Below are positions 8,762-18,900 of a stretch of DNA of 64,000 nucleotides, one piece after another. How positions within the stretch are numbered: position 1 is the stretch's first letter; the number at the start of each line of letters is the position of its first letter. A model generated the notes under the pieces. The model saw only the letters and a list, made by a program, of their open reading frames with translations, was not told where the DNA came from and made no database searches. Source of the DNA: Gemmatimonadota bacterium (GTDB lineage: Bacteria; Gemmatimonadota; Gemmatimonadetes; Gemmatimonadales; Gemmatimonadaceae); assembly GCA_028287235.1 (NCBI GenBank), contig JAQBQB010000014.1, positions 79,451 through 143,450 on the forward strand. The letters are read 5' to 3'. The position numbers and the translations under genes are program-made.

Positions 8762-9475
8762 ATGCGAACCGTTCTCCCGATGCTCCTCGTGCTTGCCGTC
8801 AGCCACCCGCATTGCTCAGGCGGCGCGGATGCGGTAGTCGCACCCAAGTCGGTTGACGCCACGGATCTACAGTTGACGCCGAGCGAGGCGCCGGCGGACG
8901 GCGCAACGCTGGTCACCGCGAAAGTCACCGTCACCACCGACAGTGGTCACGCGCCGGTCAACGTCAGTCTCGCGTCGACAACGGGCATCTTTCCGTCTGC
9001 CGCGTCGTCAACGTTCACCGGCATCACCGACGGTTCGCACACCGTCGTCGCCACGCTCAAAGTCGGGCGTGACACCGGGGTGTTCTTGCTGCGCGCATCC
9101 GCCGGCGCGGCGTCCCAAACGAAGTCGATTCACCTGACCTACGCGTATCCGCAACAACTCGTGCTGACTGGCGCGGCATTGACCGTCGGTGCGAAAGCCA
9201 CGATCACCATCAACGTGTCGGCGATCCGTGCGCCGGGATTCGTGACCCGAGGCGCGCTCATTTCCTTTGTGCTGCAGCGGGCCGATTCGGTGGACAAGCC
9301 GGCGCCAGGCTCGGTCGAGGGACCGGCTGTGACCGATTCGCTTGGGAATGCCGTCGTCCATTTCACGAGCGGCGCAGCGACGGCGGCGGATTCAGTCGTG
9401 CTCGTCGCCGCGACCCCGAGCGCCGATGCCGCCAAACCGGTGGTTGGCAGAATCAAACTCTACATCACACCGTGA
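8762..9475 (+). CDS. Exported Ig-like domain protein, possible lipoprotein
   Basis: Starting at ATG 8762, which has a GAGGAG site upstream, this 237-residue protein has a short signal peptide with a possible lipid-anchor Cys at residue 18 (the lipobox is non-canonical). It then shows two beta-sandwich repeats like bacterial Ig/invasin domains, with SLASTTGIFP and LGNAVVHFTS strands. The upstream 170 bases include an AT-rich patch (8615-8660) that probably carries the promoter. It overlaps the next gene by GTGA, so both are likely translated together and act at the cell surface. Confidence 0.65.
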   Translation: MRTVLPMLLVLAVSHPHCSGGADAVVAPKSVDATDLQLTPSEAPADGATLVTAKVTVTTDSGHAPVNVSLASTTGIFPSAASSTFTGITDGSHTVVATLKVGRDTGVFLLRASAGAASQTKSIHLTYAYPQQLVLTGAALTVGAKATITINVSAIRAPGFVTRGALISFVLQRADSVDKPAPGSVEGPAVTDSLGNAVVHFTSGAATAADSVVLVAATPSADAAKPVVGRIKLYITP

Positions 9476-11076
9476 GGCATCCCGTGAGGCATCCCGTGCA
9501 AACGCGCCGCTTCGCCGTGCTTCTGCTGCTGATCGCTCTGCCTCCGGTGCATGGAGTCGAGGGCCAGGCACCGCGGGTGGGTTCCCTGGAAACATGTCCG
9601 GCCCCGTGGCCAACCTCAGTCGAAAGGCCTGACGCCGAGCTGGCTAAATGCCGTGAGGGCTATCGGCGCGATTTCATGTCGACGTTGCAGCCGCCCGCCC
9701 GAATGGAAGGAGGGCGCGAGTTCATCATCAATCCACTCACGCTCGGCAAGTCGGCGCCCCCACGATGGCCCTCGCACGCCGGCCTCAGAATTCACGTCAT
9801 AAATCTCAATCCGTACCTGTACGTCTATAAGATAACTGTAAAACAGACGCCGATTGCCGAGACGGCCGCACTGGATTTTTTCAAGGCGCTCATTCCCGCG
9901 ATGCCGTCGATCACCGTGTCGGACGCAGGCGGCGGGCGAGGCGGATCCTTTAAGACGTTGGATGTTCCGGCGTGTTCGGAGCGCGGAGGCGATGCACTCA
10001 ACGAGGCAATCCGCGAAGCCGCAGGTTTGTCAGAGCGAAGCAAACAACTAATCTCGCACATCGCTGCGCTCACCTCGCTCGAACGCGACGCTCGTTCAAA
10101 AGAAGAAACGGTGACCAACCAAATGGCGACGACGGCGACCGTGCAGCTAGCGGCGCTCACCGCGATCGACCGGTTGCGCGACTACTCGAACGGCATCGAT
10201 CCGACGATCGCCGAGATCTCTGAATTTCACCGGGCATTTGGCCCGCACCTGGCGCGCCGGCCGAACATCCCACCGCAGTGCGATCGCGCCCGCAGTTGGC
10301 TCGACGAGGTAGATAGCACGCTCGCCACTCGCGACACGGCGTTCTCGCGCGCGTCGGAAAAACTCAAGGCGCCCGTCGCCAAATTGAGCTTGAACGAGGC
10401 TGTCGCGGCCGAGATAGACTGGCTCACCAAACCGCTGCTCGAAAAGACGTCGTTCTATTCGATCACCGATATCGACCGCGGGACGAGCCAGATCGACTCT
10501 GTCACTATCCAACGACGGCCGGCATCCAAGAATCCGCCGACGGCGTCCGGGGCGTCCGATCCTCAATTCGTGACCGTCATGGTGGTCGCGACACGAATGG
10601 GCCTGCCACGATTGTTTTCCGTGGGGGGCGGACTCGCCTACACGCCAACACCGTACAGGTCCTACTCCGCCGTTAAACGGTACACCGGCGGATCCGTCGC
10701 GGCCGACACCGTCGTGAGCGTTGTCACCGAACAGGCGCGTGACAGCCGCAAAATTGCCCCGATGCTCACGTTGGGTGCGATGTTTCCGTTTGATCCATTC
10801 TGGTCAAATCCGCTCGTGAGTGGAGTCGGAGCTCAAATCGGCGCAACGGTCAACAAAGACGCACCGAGTACGGCGATTGAATATTTCTTGGGAGGCAGCG
10901 TGAACCTACTCGAGAATCGAGTCTTCGTCGCGTACGGCGGGTACGCAGCCAAAGAACAATCCCTCGTAGACGGATACGTCGTTGGGGGACGCTTGCCGGG
11001 CGCCCAAACCACTGTCCCAACGACCACGAATACGCGATGGCGATCGTCGTGGATGTTTGGGTTTCGCTTCTACTGA
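9472..11076 (+). CDS. Large exported protein with beta-barrel-like C-terminus
   Basis: This 534-residue protein begins with a signal peptide (RRFAVLLLLIALPP). The middle is helical with a coiled-coil-like region at about 170-300. The last ~150 residues alternate like outer-membrane strands and end in FGFRFY, an aromatic C-terminus typical of barrel proteins. I recognise no family. The GTG start at 9472 overlaps the stop of the Ig-like gene, and a perfect 12-bp tandem duplication (9472-9495) gives a second in-frame GTG at 9484, so the true start is ambiguous. Coupling to the surface lipoprotein suggests an envelope role. Confidence 0.65.
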   Translation: MRHPVRHPVQTRRFAVLLLLIALPPVHGVEGQAPRVGSLETCPAPWPTSVERPDAELAKCREGYRRDFMSTLQPPARMEGGREFIINPLTLGKSAPPRWPSHAGLRIHVINLNPYLYVYKITVKQTPIAETAALDFFKALIPAMPSITVSDAGGGRGGSFKTLDVPACSERGGDALNEAIREAAGLSERSKQLISHIAALTSLERDARSKEETVTNQMATTATVQLAALTAIDRLRDYSNGIDPTIAEISEFHRAFGPHLARRPNIPPQCDRARSWLDEVDSTLATRDTAFSRASEKLKAPVAKLSLNEAVAAEIDWLTKPLLEKTSFYSITDIDRGTSQIDSVTIQRRPASKNPPTASGASDPQFVTVMVVATRMGLPRLFSVGGGLAYTPTPYRSYSAVKRYTGGSVAADTVVSVVTEQARDSRKIAPMLTLGAMFPFDPFWSNPLVSGVGAQIGATVNKDAPSTAIEYFLGGSVNLLENRVFVAYGGYAAKEQSLVDGYVVGGRLPGAQTTVPTTTNTRWRSSWMFGFRFY

Positions 11077-11091
11077 GTGCCCATTCGCATC

Positions 11092-11165
11092 GCGGACACG
11101 ACCCAGAACAAGAGTTTGTCCGTGCTTTGTCAGTCTTGTCCGTGCGTGTCCGTGCCAACGCTGTT
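11092..11165. repeat. Solo arm of the dispersed palindrome family
   Basis: This segment is built from GTCCGTGC-type units and ends GTCCGTGCCAACGCTGTTG, matching the right arm of the element at 20375-20635 and more loosely that at 28658-28821. The opposite arm is missing. It fills the gap between convergent genes ending at 11076 and 11170. Confidence 0.6.
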
Positions 11166-11169
11166 GCGG

Positions 11170-13008
11170 TCAAGGCAGTTGCAGTACCGGCAATTCAATC
11201 CGCGACGCCTGCGCGCGAGAGTGATAGACACGCTGCGTCGCCTTCTGGAAATCCGACGCCGCCGCATTGTAGATGTCCACGAACGTCTGCGGATTCCGAT
11301 CCACCAGCGGAAACCAGCTGCTCTGCACGTGCACCATGATCCGGTGCCCCTTCTTGAACGTGTGCAGCACATCGTCCGTTCCGAACGCCACTTTCGCTGG
11401 CTGGTTGGGCACGAACGCCTCAGGACGCGCGTAGCTGTTCCTGAACTTTCCGCGCATCGCGTCGCCGCGCACGAGCTCCTGAAAGCCGCTGCTGGGATCG
11501 ACGTCGATCAGCTGCACGATCCAATCGCTGTCCGTGCCGCTCGTGGAGACGAACAGCTCGGGCCGCACCGATCCGGCAACGGTGAGATCCGCCGCGAGCG
11601 GCTCGCTCGTGTAGACCAGAACGTCGGGCCGTCCGGCGGTGAAGCGCTGGTCGTGCGCCATGTAGTCCGGCTTCATGCCCGTGTTGTGGTCGGCGAGGAA
11701 GGGAACAGGGTTCGCCGGGTCGCTCACGTACTGGTCGTAGCCCAATCCCTCGGCGCCGGCGGGTGGCGCGAACGACAGCGTGCCGCCGGCGTGCAGGTAG
11801 AGTGACCGAGTGGGCGCCGCTTTGGGAGGCCAGGCGTCGAACGTGCGCCAGCGGTTGCTCCCCGTCTCGAACATCGTGGCATTGGGGAGCGTGAGCGTTC
11901 CCTCATTCTCGAGATAGTAGGCGAAGAACGGGAACTCGATGCTGTCGCGGAAGAACTGTCCCGTGGCGGAGCCGAAGTGCAAGTCGCCGAGCGCGTCGCC
12001 GGGTCCGCGGCTCCACTGTCCGTGCGACCATGGGCCCACGACGATACGGTTCGAGGTCGCCGCGCTCTGGCGAGCGATGCTCTCGTGGACGAGCAGCGCG
12101 CCATGCAGGTTGTTCGCGTCGTACCATCCGCCCACGGTGAGCACGGCGGGCGTAACGTTCTTCAGGTGCGGCGCGATGCGGCGCGCTTGCCAGAACGCGT
12201 CCTCGGTGCCGTGGGCCATCATGTCGTTCCAGAAGGGCGCCGCGCCCTTCAGGTACATGCGGTCCGCGTTCGACAGCGGTCCCATGGCGAGGAAGAACGC
12301 ATACCCGTCGTCCGTTCCATAGCTGAACGGGCGCGGACGCTCGGCGGTCGGGCTGGGGCGCGCGAGGCCGCTCGTGGTGAAGAAGTTGAACGCGCTCGTG
12401 AGCCAGAACGCGCCGTGATGGTGCACGTCGTCGCCCATGAACCAGTCGGCCTGCGGCGCTTGCGGCGACGCGGCCTTTAGCGCGGGGTGCGCGTCGACGA
12501 GCGCCGCGGCGGTGAAGAAGCCGGGATAGGAGATGCCCCACATGCCCACGCGCGCGGTGTTGCGTGGAACGTGCGTGAGGAGCCAATCGATGGTGTCGTA
12601 GGTATCGGTGCTTTCGTCCACGGCCGCGGCTCCGGCCATACCGCGCCACGGCGTCATGTGCACGAAGTCTGCTTCGGACATGAATCGGCCGCGCACGTCC
12701 TGATACACGAAGATGAACCCGGCGTCGGCGAACCGCGGCGACGGTCCGAGCGCGCGAGGATAGGCGTCGGGTCCGTATGGCCCCGCGCTGTACGGCGTGC
12801 GCGACAGCATGATGGGGTAGCGCCGCGTCGTGTCGCGCGGCGTGTAGACCGCGGTGAACAAGCGCTTGCCGTCGCGCATCGGAATCTGGTACTCGGTCTT
12901 GGCGTAGTGCTGGCGCAAGAACGCCGAGTCCGGCGCGGTGCCTCGCTGGGCGACGAGAGGCGAGGCCACGGCCAGCGCCAGCAGTACGACGGAAAGACGG
13001 TTGCGCAT
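11170..13008 (-). CDS. Secreted CocE/NonD-type serine hydrolase (X-Pro dipeptidyl-peptidase-like)
   Basis: This 612-residue protein from ATG 13008 has a signal peptide ending LVAQ. Its alpha/beta-hydrolase domain contains GISYPG with nucleophile Ser160, Asp297 (GGWYD) and His329 (PWSHG). A C-terminal jelly-roll of the PepX_C type follows. Relatives hydrolyse esters, cephalosporin side chains or X-Pro peptides, and the substrate here is unknown. An in-frame extension upstream of 13008 lies inside the GNAT gene and is rejected. The GNAT gene ends 11 bases upstream, so the two form an operon. A close paralog lies at 14084, across the divergent promoter. Confidence 0.9.
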   Translation of the reverse strand: MRNRLSVVLLALAVASPLVAQRGTAPDSAFLRQHYAKTEYQIPMRDGKRLFTAVYTPRDTTRRYPIMLSRTPYSAGPYGPDAYPRALGPSPRFADAGFIFVYQDVRGRFMSEADFVHMTPWRGMAGAAAVDESTDTYDTIDWLLTHVPRNTARVGMWGISYPGFFTAAALVDAHPALKAASPQAPQADWFMGDDVHHHGAFWLTSAFNFFTTSGLARPSPTAERPRPFSYGTDDGYAFFLAMGPLSNADRMYLKGAAPFWNDMMAHGTEDAFWQARRIAPHLKNVTPAVLTVGGWYDANNLHGALLVHESIARQSAATSNRIVVGPWSHGQWSRGPGDALGDLHFGSATGQFFRDSIEFPFFAYYLENEGTLTLPNATMFETGSNRWRTFDAWPPKAAPTRSLYLHAGGTLSFAPPAGAEGLGYDQYVSDPANPVPFLADHNTGMKPDYMAHDQRFTAGRPDVLVYTSEPLAADLTVAGSVRPELFVSTSGTDSDWIVQLIDVDPSSGFQELVRGDAMRGKFRNSYARPEAFVPNQPAKVAFGTDDVLHTFKKGHRIMVHVQSSWFPLVDRNPQTFVDIYNAAASDFQKATQRVYHSRAQASRIELPVLQLP

Positions 13009-13019
13009 GATGTGTCCTC

Positions 13020-13961
13020 TCAAAGATCGCGGAGCTCGCGCTCGAGCAGATAGAACGAGCGCGCCGTCTCGGAATCGCGAGCGAACCCCGTGACCGTGTA
13101 GCCGCTCGCGAGGGCCCACTGAAAATGTTCGCGTGTCGCCGTGTGCCAGGCGCGCGCGTCGCGCGGTGCGTCGGCGAGCAGCTGCGCAAAGTCGGAGGGA
13201 ATCTCCAGGCGCGCGCGGAGCGGTGGCGGCGCGCCGCGATCGAGGACGGAATCACCAGTCCGCGGCTCGATCGTGAGCAGCGGCGTGCGCGCATCGGCGC
13301 GACCGATCGCCGACGATGCGTCGCGGGCCGGACGGGCGGTGTCGCACACGACCACGAGCCGGTCCGTCGGCAATCCGTGATGCAGCGGGCTGCCCGTGTC
13401 GCCGTACATGTCCGGCGTGAACCGCACGACGCGCGCGCCGAGCACGTTCACGTTGAAGTGTGCGTTCTTGGCGATGGACGGATCGTAGGTCCAGTACATC
13501 TCGCCGATGTGGCGGCGCGCGAGGTCGCGGCGCTGGTATTCCTTGAGCACGCGGCCAACGCCGGCGTTGCGCAGCTCGGGCCGAACGCCGAGGACGTGCG
13601 ACCAGTGAATGATCTTGTCGTCCACGACGCCGGTGACGCCGAAGACGAATCCGGCGAGCGCACCCGCGGCGTCGAAGGCGCCGGCGGCGACGCCGCCCAC
13701 GTGAGCGACGACCTGCAAGATCGTCGCGGGCATGACGTCGAAGGTCTGTCCCCAGATCTCGCGCTGGAGCACGACGCAGGCGCGGTAGTCGGCCGCCGAT
13801 GCGAGGGGCCGAACGACGACGGGGTGCGGCGCGTGGGTGGCCGGACCAGCGGTAGTCCCGGCTGGCCCGGTGGGCGCGGCGGGGACAGGTGCGATACGAT
13901 GGCTAGTCACGTCCCGAGGTGGTGCCGGAAGGGAGCGAAGAGGATCGCGAGCGCGCAACAT
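13020..13961 (-). CDS. GNAT-superfamily acetyltransferase (COG3375-like)
   Basis: Starting at ATG 13961 the product is 313 residues. After a Pro/Ala-rich leader of ~45 residues the fold begins at VVVRPLASAADYRACV. The GNAT acyl-CoA-binding region is visible as VRPELRNAGVGRVLKEYQR, followed by a second half typical of COG3375 predicted acetyltransferases. No good ribosome binding site marks the start; a GTG at 13910 is also possible, and a TTG at 13985 would lie inside the operator-like repeat. It is cotranscribed with the CocE hydrolase 11 bases downstream, which suggests linked metabolism of the same amine or peptide substrate. Confidence 0.8.
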   Translation of the reverse strand: MLRARDPLRSLPAPPRDVTSHRIAPVPAAPTGPAGTTAGPATHAPHPVVVRPLASAADYRACVVLQREIWGQTFDVMPATILQVVAHVGGVAAGAFDAAGALAGFVFGVTGVVDDKIIHWSHVLGVRPELRNAGVGRVLKEYQRRDLARRHIGEMYWTYDPSIAKNAHFNVNVLGARVVRFTPDMYGDTGSPLHHGLPTDRLVVVCDTARPARDASSAIGRADARTPLLTIEPRTGDSVLDRGAPPPLRARLEIPSDFAQLLADAPRDARAWHTATREHFQWALASGYTVTGFARDSETARSFYLLERELRDL

Positions 13962-13971
13962 ACGGCGCGGA

Positions 13972-14043
13972 ATGGTACACCACAATGGTGTGTCGCGGCC
14001 CGAGCCCCGTCTTGCGCATGCCGTAATGGTGTACCATAATGGT
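13972..14043. promoter_or_regulatory. Duplicated operator-like palindrome in a divergent promoter
   Basis: Two 18-bp sequences, ATGGTACACCACAATGGT (13972-13989) and ATGGTGTACCATAATGGT (14026-14043), match at 15 of 18 positions. Each contains a TGGTnnACCA palindrome plus a further ATGGT half-site, and their starts are 54 bases apart. They sit between the GNAT and CocE starts, where a dimeric repressor or activator could control both directions. The regulator is not in the window. Confidence 0.55.
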
Positions 14044-14083
14044 CGGCGAAGTCGTCAGCGCCTCCCTCCTCCTCGAGGACGTC

Positions 14084-15973
14084 ATGCGCAGTGCCCGCCT
14101 CATGCGCCGGCTCGTCCGGTGTGCCGCCCCCCTCGTCGTCTTCGCCTCCACCGCGCTCGCCCAGCGCGACGGCGGACAGCCCGACTCGCTCTACACCCGG
14201 CAGCACTATGACAAAGCCGAGTACATGGTGCCGATGCGCGACGGGGTGAAGCTCTACACCATCGTCTACACGCCCAAGGACACGTCGCAGGCGTGGCCGT
14301 TCATGCTCCTCCGCACGCCGTACAGCATTCCACCGTACGCGCTCACCGACTACAAACGCGTGCTCGGCCCCTCGCCGGAGTTCGACCGCGACGGATACAT
14401 CTTCGTGTATCAGGACGCGCGCGGAAAATTCCGGTCGGAAGGCACGTTCCGCGTCATGAATCCCTACAAGCCGGAGAAGCACGGCCCCAAGGACGTCGAC
14501 GAGAGCAGCGACAACTACGACACGATCGGCTGGCTGCTCGGGAACATCAAGCACAACAACGGGCGCGTGGGCCAGTGGGGCATCTCGTACCCGGGGTGGC
14601 AGACCGTGATGGGCATGATCGCCGCCCATCCGGCGCTCAAGGCGTCGTCGCCGCAATCGTCGCCGTCGGACATGTACGTGGGCGACGACTTCCATCACAA
14701 CGGCGCGTTCCGCTTCATGTACACGTTCAACTGGCTCTCGGGCAATGCGCGCCCGCGCGGAGCCGCGACGACCGACCGCCCGAAGCCGTTCGACTACGGC
14801 ACCACCGACGCCTATTCGTTTTTCCTCAACGTCGGCACGGTGGGCCGCATCAACGAGCTGTACTTCCACGATCAAGTCCCCACGTGGAACGACTTTCTGC
14901 AGCATCCCAACTACGACGCCTACTGGAAGGACCAGAACGCGCTCAAGGACATGAAGGGAGTCACGCATCCGGTGCTCAACGTCACCGGGTGGTTCGATCA
15001 GGAAGACTTCTACGGTCCCATGAGCATCTACTATGCGATCGAAAAGCAGAACCCCAAGAACCAGAGCACGCTCGTCGTAGGCCCGTGGAACCACGGCGGT
15101 TGGGGCGCCGGCGGCGGCGACTCGCTGGGGCCGGTGAAGTTCGACTCCCCAACGGGCGACTACTTCCGTACCGAAGTCCAGCTTCCGTTCTTCCAGCGCT
15201 ACCTGAAGGACAAGCAGGTCAAGCCGCTCGCCGAGGCGGTCGTCTTCGAGTCGGGCACCAACGTCTGGAAGACGTACGACAGTTGGCCGCCGAAAGCGGC
15301 GGTGAAGAAGGAGCTCTACCTCCACGCCGGCGGCAAGCTGTCGTTCACGCCGCCCGCCGAAGCTGGGGCGGCGGCGTACGACAGCTACGTCGACGACCCC
15401 GCGCATCCTGTGCCGTACACTCAGGAGAAGCGCCCCACGCAAGGATTCCTCTGGATGGTCGAGGACCAATGGTTCGCCTCGACGCGCCCCGACGTGCTCA
15501 CCTATGAGACCGAGCCGCTCACCGAGAACGTGACGGTCGCCGGCCCGGTGCTCGCGAAGATGCGCGTCTCCACGTCGGGCACCGACGCCGACTTCATCGT
15601 CAAGCTCGTGGACGTGTTCCCCGGCGACCGCGGCCGCGCGGGCGGCGACCAGCGGATGCGCGACTACCAGATGCTCGTCGGCGCCGAAGTGTTCCGCGCG
15701 AAGTACCGGCACAGCTACTCGACTCCCGAACCGATGGTCCCCGACCAGGTCACGCCGCTCGAGTGGGACCTGCGCGACAAGAACCACACGTTCCAGAAGG
15801 GCCACCGCATCATGGTGCAGGTCCAGAGCACGTGGTTCCCGCTCATCGACCGGAATCCGCACCAGTTCATGGACATCTACGCCGCCAAGCCCTCGGACTT
15901 CAAGAAGGCGACGCAACGCATCTACCGCTCGGCAACTCAACCGTCGCACCTCGAGCTCCTGGTGCTCCCGTGA
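14084..15973 (+). CDS. Secreted CocE/NonD-type serine hydrolase, second paralog
   Basis: This 629-residue paralog of the 11170-13008 hydrolase has a signal peptide ending TALAQ, the nucleophile elbow GISYPG with Ser168, GWFDQED for the Asp and PWNHGG for the His. A C-terminal PepX_C-type domain ends with the same ATQR and LLVLP strands. The ATG at 14084 has GAGGAC upstream; an in-frame ATG at 14039 falls inside the operator repeat and is less likely. SusC begins seven bases past the stop, so the hydrolase, SusC and SusD read as one operon. This suggests extracellular cleavage followed by import of the product. Confidence 0.92.
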   Translation: MRSARLMRRLVRCAAPLVVFASTALAQRDGGQPDSLYTRQHYDKAEYMVPMRDGVKLYTIVYTPKDTSQAWPFMLLRTPYSIPPYALTDYKRVLGPSPEFDRDGYIFVYQDARGKFRSEGTFRVMNPYKPEKHGPKDVDESSDNYDTIGWLLGNIKHNNGRVGQWGISYPGWQTVMGMIAAHPALKASSPQSSPSDMYVGDDFHHNGAFRFMYTFNWLSGNARPRGAATTDRPKPFDYGTTDAYSFFLNVGTVGRINELYFHDQVPTWNDFLQHPNYDAYWKDQNALKDMKGVTHPVLNVTGWFDQEDFYGPMSIYYAIEKQNPKNQSTLVVGPWNHGGWGAGGGDSLGPVKFDSPTGDYFRTEVQLPFFQRYLKDKQVKPLAEAVVFESGTNVWKTYDSWPPKAAVKKELYLHAGGKLSFTPPAEAGAAAYDSYVDDPAHPVPYTQEKRPTQGFLWMVEDQWFASTRPDVLTYETEPLTENVTVAGPVLAKMRVSTSGTDADFIVKLVDVFPGDRGRAGGDQRMRDYQMLVGAEVFRAKYRHSYSTPEPMVPDQVTPLEWDLRDKNHTFQKGHRIMVQVQSTWFPLIDRNPHQFMDIYAAKPSDFKKATQRIYRSATQPSHLELLVLP

Positions 15974-15980
15974 GACTTTC

Positions 15981-18900
15981 ATGGAGTCAATGCAGATGAC
16001 AGCGATTCGGCTGTTTCACGTGGCAGTGCTGGCCATTCCGGCAATCGCTCGGGCGCAGACTGGGTCCGTCGCGGGCACGGTGGTCACGGAGGCGCAGCGC
16101 GCGCTGAGCGGCGTGCAGGTCACCGTCGAGGGCGTGGCGGGCAAAGGCGCGGTGACCGACGGCTCGGGACGCTTCGCTATCTCCGGGCTGTCCGGTCCCT
16201 CGGTGGTGCTGAGCGTCCGTTACATCGGATATCGTCCGGTCACCGACACGGTGCGCGTCGGCAAGATGGACGTGCGCATCGTGCTCTCGGAGCGCGCGCT
16301 GGAACTGAGCTCGATCGTGGTGACGGGCACCGCGGGCGGCGCCGAGAAGAAGGAGCTGGGCACGTCGGTCGCGACGATCAACGTGGCCGACGTCATCGCG
16401 CAGTCGCCGGTGCCGAGCCTCGAGGGATTGCTCAACGGCCGAGCGCCGGGTGTCGACATCATCGGGACGACCGGACAGGTGGGCGCGGGCGCGCAGATTC
16501 GCGTGCGCGGCGTGGGGTCGTTCTCGTTGTCTGGCACGCCGCTCGTCTACATCGACGGCGTGCGCACCAACAACGGGCAGACGGGTATCGTCTCGCGCTT
16601 CAACGACATCGCGCCGGAGGAGATCTCGAGCATCGAGGTGTTGAAGGGACCGGCCGCGGCGACGCTGTACGGCACCGAGGCCGCGCGCGGCGTGATCAAC
16701 ATCATCACCAAGCGCGGCGAGCAGGGCGCCACCAAGTACACGTTCACCGCGCAGAACGGCACGCAGTGGTTTCAGAACGCCGCGGGCCGCATGCGCACGA
16801 ACTACTGGCTCAATCCGAAGAACGACAGCCTGTGGTCGATCAACTTCGTGACGAGTGAAGCCGCGCACGGCACGCCGCTCTTCCAGCACGGTCCGCTCAG
16901 CACGTACACGGGCAGCGCGAGCGGCGGCGCCGGGATCTACCGCGGTTTCGTTTCCGGCGAATGGAACGAGGCCAACGGTATCGTCTCGTCGAATTCACGG
17001 ATCGCGAAGAACGTGCGCACCAACATCTCGATCGTACCGAGCAGCAAGGTGAGCATCGAGACCAGCGCCGGATATCTCACGAGCAAGACGAGCACCGTGG
17101 GCGAGGGCGGCAGCGCCGGAGCCATCTGGGGCCAGTTCGCCGAGCCGCAGCGCACGTTGGCGGCGTGTCCGATTCTGTTCAATCCCGTTCCGCGCGGATG
17201 CGGATGGTCGCGCGGCAGCCTGGTGAGCCCGCCCGAGGTCTACAGCCAGACGCAGAACTGGCAGAACGTGACGCGCTTCACCGGGAGCGCGAATCTCAAG
17301 TACGACCCGTTCCCCTGGATGTCGAACCGATTCCTGATCGGCACCGACTACACGCTCGAGGACATCAACACGTATCTGCCGTTCCAGACGGACTCGATCA
17401 ACATGTTCTTCCTGGGCTCGCGGTTCGACGGCTCGCGCGCGGAGACGACGCAGCAGACGACGTACAACACGTACGACTACGCGGGGTCGGTGCACTTCGA
17501 CGTGCGGTCCAACGTGCAGTCGAAGAGTACGGTAGGCGTGCAGTACTACACGAACACCCAGACGGCGCTCGCCGCCTCGGGCACGCACTTCCCGAGCCCT
17601 GGCCTCTCCACGATCTCAGCGACGGGAACGAAAGCCTCGCCCACGTCGTCGCTCCTCGGCAACAACACGCTCGGTGCGTACGGCCAGCAGGAGTTTGCGA
17701 TCAACGACCGGCTCTTCGTCACCGGCGCGGTGCGCGTGGACAACAACAGCGCGTTCGGCAGCGAGGCGCACTTCACCACGTATCCTAAGGTGAGCGCGTC
17801 GTGGGTGGCGAGCGACGAGCCGATGGTCAAGAACCACATGCCGCGCTTCGTCGACGAGCTGCGCTTTCGCGGCGCGTACGGCGGCTCGGGGCAGCAGCCG
17901 TTGACGAACACCGCGCTGCGCACGCTCGCTCCGGTCGCCGGCCCGAACGGCGCGACGACGCTCACCAACAGCACGATCGGCAATCTCAACCTCAAGCCGG
18001 AGCGCGTGCTCGGCGCCGAAGGGGGATTCGAGGCCGGGCTGTTCAACGACCGCATCGGCATCGACCTCACGCTGTTCAGCGACGTGTCGCACGACGCCAT
18101 CCTCGCGAGCCCGGTTGCTCCCTCCACGGCCTTCGGGGCGAGCACGCAGTACATCAACGCGGGGCAGATCAACAAGAAGGGCTACGAGCTGGGACTCAAG
18201 GGCCAGATCCTCAACCATCGCAACTTCGGTTGGGACATGCGCCTCAACATCGCCGGCACGAGCGCCAAGATCATCCGGCTCGGCGCGGGCTCCGACACGC
18301 TCATCAACGTCACCGGCGGCAACACGGTCGTGGGCACGGTGGGCGACGTCTACCAGCGCGTGGGATACTCGCCGTTCGATCTGTACACGTACCGTGTGGT
18401 GAGCGCGACGTACAACCCGGCGACGAAGAAGGCGATCAACGCGATGTGCGACAACGGCAAGGGCGGCGTGGTCGCGTGCTTCGCGCCCGGCACGTCCACC
18501 ATCCAAGCGCCGCTGGTGTACGTGGGCCACTCGATTCCGACGACGACGGGATCGTGGACCAACACGTTCCGGTACGGGCGGTTCAATCTCTACGCGATGG
18601 TCGATTTCCAGCGCGGCTTCAAGAAGACGGACACCAACTACGAGCAGGTGTGCCAGGTGTTCGGCGACTGCCTCGAGAACATCTACCCGGAGCGGTACAG
18701 CCCCGTGGCGGTGGCGACCGCACAGGACGGCGGAGTGCTGCAGGACTACTTCATTCGCGACGCGAGCTTCGCCAAGCTGCGCGAAGTCGCGCTGTCGTTC
18801 GACACGCCTCTCAAGATTGCGCGCGTGGTCGGCGCCAAGGGCCTCGCGGTCACGATCAGCGGCCGCAACCTCGCGACTCGCACGAGGTACACGGGTCTCG

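Noticed and set aside
13962..13985. TTG start at 13985 for the GNAT gene
   Set aside because: It falls inside the operator-like repeat, has no ribosome binding site and adds a non-conserved leader.
13962..15982. A 690-codon leftward frame opposite the CocE gene
   Set aside because: It lies antisense to a clear CocE hydrolase and encodes Arg/His/Val-rich sequence with no family.
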